Assembly (NCBI GenBank): GCA_030688225.1
Contig: JAUYIO010000012.1
Location: 1 to 17,518, forward strand
Source of the DNA: Nanobdellota archaeon
GTDB taxonomy: Archaea; Nanobdellota; Nanobdellia; Pacearchaeales; GW2011-AR1
DNA length: 17,518 bases
Reading direction: 5' to 3'
Shown: positions 13,258 through 17,518 of the stretch, piece after piece
How the letters are laid out: every line of letters starts with the position of its first letter
Position numbering within the stretch: position 1 is the stretch's first letter
The notes under the pieces: model-generated
Told to the model about the DNA's origin: nothing
Databases searched by the model: none
The model's input: the letters and a program-made list of their open reading frames with translations, nothing else
Position numbers and translations under genes: made by a program

Positions 13258-13734
13258 CTATTCCTGAATTAAATCATATGAAAAAGAGATTTCTCCTGTG
13301 GAAGGGAGATTTATGCTTTCATTAACTAATTGTCTTTCTCCATCCTTTATGCCCATTATCTGCAAATTTAAAAGATTATTCTTCAAGGATTCTACATAGA
13401 AAGTTGCCACCGGATTGTAATGGTTATTTTTCTCAGCAAAAATCTTTTGTTCCTGATTATCCAAAGAGAGAATTATTTCATAATCTGACTTTAATTGCCG
13501 AACATTTTCTCCTCCATTAAACTTAAATCCTATATAATATCCTGGTTTCCCAAGATTATTTGAATAATCTTCATTTGGTTGAAAATAATGCATCGCTACT
13601 ACTCGCCCTTCCAGAAAATCCTTTATTAATTCTCTTACTTGAGGAGTAATTGGATTTTCCGAGCATCCAACTAAACTGGACAAACATATTAAAGAACCAA
13701 CAATTCCTTTCTTTGTAAGTCTCACTAAATCCAT
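13258..13734 (-). CDS. Predicted lipoprotein of unknown function
   Basis: The 158-residue protein has a signal peptide of the lipoprotein type: a basic start (R5, K8, K9), a hydrophobic core (I-V-G-S-L-I-C-L-S-S), then a lipobox L-V-G-C with C24 as the predicted lipid-modified residue. The mature part starts with a short helix (Q-V-R-E-L-I-K-D-F-L-E), then looks like a beta-rich domain with G-Y-Y-I-G-F-K-F-N-G-G and several strand-like stretches to the end. No catalytic motif is recognisable. It would be anchored on the outer face of the cytoplasmic membrane. The ATG at 13734 is 27 bp from a TATA box shared with divergent argS, predicting a leaderless mRNA. It converges on rps7. Confidence 0.75.
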   Translation of the reverse strand: MDLVRLTKKGIVGSLICLSSLVGCSENPITPQVRELIKDFLEGRVVAMHYFQPNEDYSNNLGKPGYYIGFKFNGGENVRQLKSDYEIILSLDNQEQKIFAEKNNHYNPVATFYVESLKNNLLNLQIMGIKDGERQLVNESINLPSTGEISFSYDLIQE

Positions 13735-13755
13735 AACAATTCCGTGTATTTTGAC

Positions 13756-13763
13756 TTTATAAA
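13756..13763. promoter_or_regulatory. Shared palindromic TATA box for the lipoprotein gene and argS
   Basis: TTTATAAA is its own reverse complement. On the minus strand its centre is 27 bp from the lipoprotein ATG (13734); on the plus strand it is about 35 bp from the argS ATG (13795), giving a leader of roughly 10 nt. A second, weaker candidate for argS, TTTTTATAG at 13766-13774, is nearer. Orientation of initiation would depend on the flanking BRE elements. Confidence 0.55.
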
Positions 13764-13794
13764 GATTTTTATAGTTCTTTCATATAACTAATTT

Positions 13795-15444
13795 ATGAAA
13801 CAAATTATCACAAAGATTCTTTCAAAAGAGGTTGGATTAAAGAAAGAAGAGATAGAAAATCTTATAGAGGTTCCTCATTCTCCTGAGCTCGGAGATTATG
13901 CATTTCCATGTTTTGTTCTTGCTGGAAGATTTAAAAAAAATCCTGGTGAAATTGCTTTTGAAATAAAAAACAAAATAAAAAAATTACCAAAAGAGATTGA
14001 TGAAATAAAAGTTTCCGGAGCATATATTAATTTTTTTGTGAATAAGAAAATTTTATCTGAAAATGTAATCAAGGATATTCTTTCAAAAAAGGAAGATTTT
14101 GGGAAACAAAATATTGGAAAAGGCAAAAAGATTTTGATTGAGCATACGAGCATTAACCCCAATGCCTCCCCTCATGTCGGAAGAGCAAGAAATGCAATAA
14201 TAGGAGATTCTATTGTAAAAATTTTTGAATTCCTTAAATTTAAACCAGAAGTTCATTATTATGTCAATGATGTCTCAAAACAAATTGCGATTTTGGTTTT
14301 TGCAAAAGCAGAAAATCTAAAGTTTGAAAAAATGCTTGAGGTTTATTCAAAGACTGCAAAAAAAGTTATGGATTCAAAAGAAGCTGAAGAAAAGATATTT
14401 GAAATATTAAAAAAATTTGAAGAAGGTGATAAAAATATTGTTAAAAGTTTTAAGAGAATTACAGACATTGCAATTCAAGGACAAAAGAAAATTCTTTCAG
14501 AACTTGGAATTCATTATGACTTTTTTGATTATGAATCAAGATATATGAAAAGTACAAAAAAAATTCTTTCTGATTTGGAAAAAACAAAGAAAATTTTTAC
14601 AGATGAAAATGGAAGAAAGGTTCTTGACTTGAAAGGAACTTCTGTTGAAGGGAAAATGAAATCTCCTGTTTTGGTTCTTACAAGAAAAGATGGAACAGGA
14701 CTTTATCCTCTTAGAGATATTGTTTATACAATTGAAAAAATCAAAAAATCAAAAGAAAACCTCATTGTTCTTGGAGAAGATCAGAGACTCTATTTCCTCC
14801 AAATTTCAGAAGCTCTTAAACTTCTTGGTTATCCTTCCCCGAAAGTTGTTCATTATTCTTTTGTTTTACTTACTGAAAAAGGAATTTCAAAAAAGATGTC
14901 AACAAGAAAAGGGGAGGTAGTATTGCTTGAAGAATTTTTAAAAGATGCTGAAAAAAAAGCTATGGAGAAATCCAAAAATAAAAGTGCTTCCAAAAAGATT
15001 AGCGTTGCTGCTGTAAAGTATGCAATATTGAAAAACAACCCTGAAAAATTAATTAATTTTAATCTTGAAGACTCCTTGAATTTTGAGGGAGATACAGGAC
15101 CTTATCTTCTTTATAGTTATGTAAGAGCAAATTCTATTCTTAAAAAAATAAAGAAGAATAAAAAAGAATCAAAAATAAATGATTTGGAGATGAAAGAAAC
15201 AGAACTTGTAAAAAAATTTTCACAATTTCCAGAAATAGTTTTGAATTCTTATAAAAATTTTAATCCTTCTGTAATTGCAAACTATTCTTACCAACTTTGT
15301 CAAACATTTAATGAATTTTATCACGAATGTCCTGTTATTGGTTCTGAAAGAGAATTTTTCAGGAAAAAACTTGTTGAATCATTCAAGATTGTTCTTGGTA
15401 ATTGTCTGAAATTACTTGGGATTAAAACAATTAAAGAGATGTAA
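13795..15444 (+). CDS. argS: Arginyl-tRNA synthetase
   Basis: The 549-residue protein charges tRNA-Arg with arginine. An N-terminal Add-1-like domain covers about residues 1-85. The class I catalytic domain follows, with the HIGH-type motif in N-A-S-P-H-V-G-R-A-R-N (123-133) and the KMSK-type motif K-M-S-T-R-K-G-E (367-374). The C-terminal DALR-like anticodon-binding domain starts with G-D-T-G-P-Y-L-L-Y-S-Y-V-R-A near residue 430 and ends at I-K-T-I-K-E-M. The overall length is normal for archaeal and bacterial ArgRS. It is a single gene, divergent from the lipoprotein gene. The small membrane peptide gene downstream has its own promoter. Confidence 0.97.
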   Translation: MKQIITKILSKEVGLKKEEIENLIEVPHSPELGDYAFPCFVLAGRFKKNPGEIAFEIKNKIKKLPKEIDEIKVSGAYINFFVNKKILSENVIKDILSKKEDFGKQNIGKGKKILIEHTSINPNASPHVGRARNAIIGDSIVKIFEFLKFKPEVHYYVNDVSKQIAILVFAKAENLKFEKMLEVYSKTAKKVMDSKEAEEKIFEILKKFEEGDKNIVKSFKRITDIAIQGQKKILSELGIHYDFFDYESRYMKSTKKILSDLEKTKKIFTDENGRKVLDLKGTSVEGKMKSPVLVLTRKDGTGLYPLRDIVYTIEKIKKSKENLIVLGEDQRLYFLQISEALKLLGYPSPKVVHYSFVLLTEKGISKKMSTRKGEVVLLEEFLKDAEKKAMEKSKNKSASKKISVAAVKYAILKNNPEKLINFNLEDSLNFEGDTGPYLLYSYVRANSILKKIKKNKKESKINDLEMKETELVKKFSQFPEIVLNSYKNFNPSVIANYSYQLCQTFNEFYHECPVIGSEREFFRKKLVESFKIVLGNCLKLLGIKTIKEM

Positions 15445-15454
15445 AACCGAAGAA

Positions 15455-15463
15455 TTTTTAAAT
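15455..15463 (+). promoter_or_regulatory. Candidate TATA box for the two-helix peptide gene
   Basis: TTTTTAAAT begins 11 bp after the argS stop. Initiation would fall near 15485, giving a leader of about 20 nt that contains the Shine-Dalgarno. The region is very AT-rich, so the exact box is uncertain. Confidence 0.45.
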
Positions 15464-15492
15464 AAATTTATCTTTATTAAATAAATTAAAAA

Positions 15493-15499
15493 GGAGGTG
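15493..15499 (+). promoter_or_regulatory. Near-perfect Shine-Dalgarno of the two-helix peptide gene
   Basis: GGAGGTG, within AAAGGAGGTG, ends 4 nt before the ATG at 15504. It is the strongest and best-spaced ribosome binding site in the window and fixes this start. Confidence 0.85.
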
Positions 15500-15503
15500 G
15501 CGA

Positions 15504-15704
15504 ATGGCAAAAAGACAAAGCGGTATGGTATTGAACTTTGTTGCTTGGTTAACAGGAGTATTGGTTTCCTTAGCAGTTGGTTTTGGATTAACTGACGGCG
15601 TGCTTTATGTGAAGTGGATTCCATTAGTTGTAACACAAGTTGCAGGGTGGATTGTCGTAATAACAACATTAGTAAGTGTTGTTTTAGCAATAATACAGAA
15701 ATAA
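15504..15704 (+). CDS. Small integral membrane protein with two helices
   Basis: The 66-residue protein has a short basic start (M-A-K-R-Q), a first membrane helix at about 9-31 (L-N-F-V-A-W-L-T-G-V-L-V-S-L-A-V-G-F), a short turn containing D-G-V-L-Y-V-K, and a second helix at about 40-64 ending I-I-Q-K. Gly residues and small side chains in the first helix could allow close helix packing, as in pore or ring assemblies. I recognise no named family, although similar peptides may occur in related archaea (recollection, unverified). The near-perfect Shine-Dalgarno and a strong T-tract terminator mark it as a discrete gene that is probably strongly translated. Holin-like, envelope-structural or energy-related roles are all guesses. 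Confidence 0.8.
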   Translation: MAKRQSGMVLNFVAWLTGVLVSLAVGFGLTDGVLYVKWIPLVVTQVAGWIVVITTLVSVVLAIIQK

Positions 15705-15725
15705 TTTTTTTATTTTTTATTTTTT
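15705..15725 (+). terminator. Triple T-tract terminator
   Basis: Immediately after the stop codon come runs of 7, 6 and 6 T separated by single A residues. Consecutive U-tracts are the known signal for factor-independent termination by archaeal RNA polymerase. It insulates the convergent gene to the right. Confidence 0.7.
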
Positions 15726-15735
15726 ATTTAAAATT

Positions 15736-16110
15736 TTATATTCTTGAGGCAGTAGTGTAAAAATATCTTCCAGATTCTGCATCAAATCTCTTATGACTCT
15801 TATTCTTGTTCAATTGAAGTATTTCTCTTAAATAAGTCCCCTCTAAGATGTCTTCACTTATTCTTTCTCCTATTCCAATCCTTTTGTATTTTCCTTCCCC
15901 ATTAGCTATCATTGATAATTCTTCATATCTTTCTCTTGTTATTCTCTGAAAATCATCTCTTATTATCTCGTATGATCCATTCACATTTTTTAGATCAACT
16001 TCCATTATAAATTCAGAATTAAATCCAGACACATTTATCACTTTATTTTCAGTGTCAAAGAAATAATCAATATTTTCAATGAGCTCATTTGATTTTTTTC
16101 TCTTTGCCAT
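15736..16110 (-). CDS. Unknown 124-residue protein
   Basis: I do not recognise this protein. The start is basic (M-A-K-R-K-K-S). A beta-rich segment follows (residues 15-50, with V-I-N-V-S-G-F and F-I-M-E-V-D-L-K-N-V-N-G-S-Y-E-I-I), then a long charged helical region with R-D-D-F-Q-R-I-T-R-E-R-Y-E-E-L (51-65) and a basic C-terminus containing aromatic residues (R-Y-F-Y-T-T-A). It lacks cysteine, signal peptide and membrane segments. It is likely cytoplasmic, possibly nucleic-acid binding judging only by charge. A TATA-like stretch lies 27 bp upstream of the ATG, predicting a leaderless mRNA. It is convergent with the two-helix peptide gene. Confidence 0.7.
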   Translation of the reverse strand: MAKRKKSNELIENIDYFFDTENKVINVSGFNSEFIMEVDLKNVNGSYEIIRDDFQRITRERYEELSMIANGEGKYKRIGIGERISEDILEGTYLREILQLNKNKSHKRFDAESGRYFYTTASRI

Positions 16111-16131
16111 AATCTTGCTGAAAGAAAAATC

Positions 16132-16146
16132 TTTTTTAAAAATATA
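16132..16146 (-). promoter_or_regulatory. Candidate TATA box for the 124-residue gene
   Basis: On the minus strand TATATTTTTAAAAAA is centred about 27-29 bp upstream of the ATG at 16110. It lies just downstream of the T-tracts ending the neighbouring gene. Confidence 0.45.
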
Positions 16147-16162
16147 TGTTAAGAATTATATA

Positions 16163-16186
16163 TAAAAAATAATATAAAAAGAAAAA
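16163..16186 (-). terminator. T-tract terminator of the four-helix membrane protein gene
   Basis: Read on the minus strand, the bases after the stop codon are TTTTTC, then TTTTT, then TTTTTT after a short A/T spacer. This multiple U-tract pattern fits archaeal termination. Confidence 0.55.
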
Positions 16187-16561
16187 TTAAAAAATTTCCA
16201 TTAAAACCCAAACCATAAATGCCAGCCAAACTACTATGAGCAACCAAGCTTTTTGCCAGATGTTTTGTCTCATAACAGTGTTTATTATTGGTTTGAATTC
16301 TTTTCCATAGACAGCAAAACTCATTCCTGTAAGTAATGAACCTAAAAGAAGTGCTGCTGTGATTTGGACAATTGTTAATTCTTGCGATAAATAATAGAAT
16401 ACTACTATTGCCAATATTAACTCAACAACTGCGGTCAATACAGGATTGTTATACAAACTAAGTGCAAAATTTTTCCATGTATTTCTGTTTATTGTCAGAA
16501 TTAATACTTTCAAGATAACCAATGCTGCAAAAATTAATGCCAAGATTTCTACTGGTGTCAT
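16187..16561 (-). CDS. Integral membrane protein with four helices
   Basis: The 124-residue protein is almost entirely hydrophobic. Probable membrane helices are at about 4-24 (I-L-A-L-I-F-A-A-L-V-I-L-K-V-L), 41-60 (V-L-T-A-V-V-E-L-I-L-A-I-V-V-F-Y), 66-86 (V-Q-I-T-A-A-L-L-L-G-S-L-L-T-G) and 103-123 (A-W-L-L-I-V-V-W-L-A-F-M-V-W-V). The short loops hold few charges (N-R-N-T-W-K, Y-G-K-E-F-K-P). No transporter or enzyme motif is visible. It lies 35 bp downstream of the TrmB-family regulator on the same strand with a GGAGGT ribosome site between, so the two probably form an operon and the regulator may control it. Function is unknown. Confidence 0.78.
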   Translation of the reverse strand: MTPVEILALIFAALVILKVLILTINRNTWKNFALSLYNNPVLTAVVELILAIVVFYYLSQELTIVQITAALLLGSLLTGMSFAVYGKEFKPIINTVMRQNIWQKAWLLIVVWLAFMVWVLMEIF

Positions 16562-16575
16562 CTCTTTTTACAAAT

Positions 16576-16581
16576 ACCTCC
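16576..16581 (-). promoter_or_regulatory. Shine-Dalgarno before the four-helix protein gene
   Basis: GGAGGT on the minus strand ends 14 nt before the ATG at 16561, longer than usual. No better start is available, because an in-frame TAA lies three codons before the ATG. An AGAG directly precedes the ATG. Confidence 0.5.
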
Positions 16582-16596
16582 TTTCAAAAAATTAAC

Positions 16597-17403
16597 TTAT
16601 TTAACAGGCTTCATCTCTTTCCAAGCCAACTCAAATAGTTGTTCTAAAGCCTGAGCGAAAAATTCTGTGTTAATCCACACTCCAATGTCATAGTTTGGAT
16701 GGAATTTATCGTCATCAAGGAGCATGAACATTATCTGATTTCCGTCAATAATTGCAAATCTTGCTTTTAGATTTTGCATGTTTCTGACTTCTGCAACTTT
16801 TTTTAATTCTCTTGCAACTTTAATATTATTGTTGTCTATTGGTGCAGCAATTCTTACTTTAACCCCACGTTTCTTGCATTTTTCAAGACTAGGCATTAAC
16901 ACCTCAAGTTTTCTGTTTAATCCTTCTGCTGTCGTGACGATTGTGATGGTTTTTTCAGCATCTCTCACCATCATGTCCAAATGATTGTAAAGATTTTGTC
17001 TTCCTCTCAAGCTTCCAGACAAATCAGAAGGTTCTACAAATTTTACACCTTGAGTGAATAAAGAAGTAAGTTCTTTCAGAACATCATCTCCTTTTAATGT
17101 TTCAAGTCTTTTTGATCTTTCATTTGCATCTTGAACAAGGTTCTTTTTAACACGCTCAACAACTTCTTCTGGTTTTAATGCAACAAATTTTATGGGTTTT
17201 CCAAGTTTCATTACAATAAATCCTTTTTTATCAAGACTTTCCAGAATGTCATATGTTCTTGAACGAGGAACATCAGAGATATTACTTAATTCTCCTGCAG
17301 TAGAAGTCCCTCTTGATAACAAAGCTGTCCATACTTTTACTTCATATAAATTTAGGTCAAATATCTTTCTTAATCTACTCAAAAATTCATCTTTAACTAT
17401 CAT
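16597..17403 (-). CDS. TrmB-family transcriptional regulator
   Basis: The 268-residue protein has an N-terminal TrmB-type winged helix-turn-helix (about 10-80: L-Y-E-V-K-V-W-T-A-L-L, then S-T-A-G-E-L-S and the recognition helix P-R-S-R-T-Y-D-I-L-E-S-L). A helical linker (80-110) leads to a C-terminal domain (about 120-265) of the kind seen in TrmB relatives, with T-I-T-I-V-T-T-A-E (153-161) and R-G-V-K-V-R-I-A-A-P (179-188), similar in layout to phospholipase D-like folds but without an HKD pair. Such proteins are cytoplasmic dimers binding palindromic operators; TrmB itself senses sugars. No sugar gene is here; the gene downstream is a four-helix membrane protein. The start at 17403 follows AGGTAAA. 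Confidence 0.9.
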   Translation of the reverse strand: MIVKDEFLSRLRKIFDLNLYEVKVWTALLSRGTSTAGELSNISDVPRSRTYDILESLDKKGFIVMKLGKPIKFVALKPEEVVERVKKNLVQDANERSKRLETLKGDDVLKELTSLFTQGVKFVEPSDLSGSLRGRQNLYNHLDMMVRDAEKTITIVTTAEGLNRKLEVLMPSLEKCKKRGVKVRIAAPIDNNNIKVARELKKVAEVRNMQNLKARFAIIDGNQIMFMLLDDDKFHPNYDIGVWINTEFFAQALEQLFELAWKEMKPVK

Positions 17404-17429
17404 TTTACCTTTTTTATCAGCCTATTTTT

Positions 17430-17438
17430 ATTTTTAAA
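17430..17438 (-). promoter_or_regulatory. Candidate TATA box for the TrmB-family gene
   Basis: On the minus strand a TTTAAAAAT stretch is centred about 31 bp upstream of the ATG at 17403, implying a leader of only a few bases. The AT-rich context weakens the call. Confidence 0.4.
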
Positions 17439-17464
17439 TATTGTTATGATGAAAGAGTGAACTT

Positions 17465-17489
17465 AATAACTTACTTGTTGGTAGTTATT
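17465..17489. repeat. Inverted repeat near the window end
   Basis: AATAACT (17465-17471) and AGTTATT (17483-17489) are inverted repeats. With one bulged T the pairing extends to nine base pairs around a 6-nt loop, and a short T run follows on the plus strand. It lies about 60-85 bp upstream of the TrmB-family start, so it could be an operator for that regulator or a terminator for a gene outside the window. The rest of 17404-17518 shows no gene. Confidence 0.35.
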
Positions 17490-17518
17490 TTTGTGAATAA
17501 TATTGTCCCTCTTTTGTC

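Noticed and set aside
15412..15690. Minus-strand 92-residue frame opposite the two-helix peptide gene
   Set aside because: It is a shadow of the plus-strand gene, which has a Shine-Dalgarno and terminator; the low-complexity Leu/Gln composition is an artefact of reading the opposite strand.

Overview
This window looks like a piece of an AT-rich archaeal chromosome, probably from a small-genome DPANN lineage of the Woesearchaeota/Pacearchaeota kind (the lineage is inference). Archaeal markers read directly from the sequence are RpoH, archaeal-type RpoB and RpoA, a short two-KH NusA, archaeal uS12 and uS7, a TrmB-family regulator, TTTATAAA-type TATA boxes about 26 bp upstream of start codons, and a tRNA without an encoded CCA. 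Both large RNA polymerase subunits are single unsplit genes.

Layout. (1) 1-1323, minus strand: the start of a thymidylate kinase gene (cut by the window edge) and a ThyA-type thymidylate synthase, together dUMP to dTMP to dTDP. (2) 1411-1737: a thioredoxin with a CMPC active site. (3) 1766-1989: tRNA-Lys(UUU), whose only visible promoter lies about 140 bp upstream, behind a partial copy of the tRNA's own 5' end that is interrupted by a structured 69-nt insert. (4) 2138-9390: rpoH-rpoB-(67-aa ORF)-rpoA, with overlapping or nearly touching genes. (5) 9412-10481: an unknown 124-aa gene where eL30 often sits, then nusA with its own promoter and a 64-aa ORF. (6) 10467-11345, minus strand: a TrhO-like rhodanese breaking the transcription/ribosomal cluster. 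(7) 11437-13231: rps12, three unknown small genes, rps7, in one tight operon. (8) 13258-15444: a lipoprotein gene and argS, divergent around one palindromic TATA box. (9) 15455-17403: a two-helix membrane peptide with a near-perfect Shine-Dalgarno, an unknown 124-aa gene, and a TrmB regulator followed by a four-helix membrane protein.

The core is the archaeal RNA polymerase/ribosomal protein supercluster (rpoH-B-A-(L30e)-nusA-rps12-rps7). It is interspersed with at least six short genes I do not recognise, several translationally coupled to their neighbours. Most single genes and operon heads have a TATA box 26-31 bp from the ATG and little or no leader, so leaderless translation is likely. 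Internal genes rely on overlap, and only a few genes (the two-helix peptide, the four-helix protein, rpoA) show a clear Shine-Dalgarno.

The observations most worth following are the displaced and duplicated tRNA-Lys 5' end, the small-gene cassettes inside the RNAP/ribosomal operons, and the variant thymidylate synthase. Nothing in the window amounts to a clear defence or mobile system, and no CRISPR array, transposase or integrase was seen.
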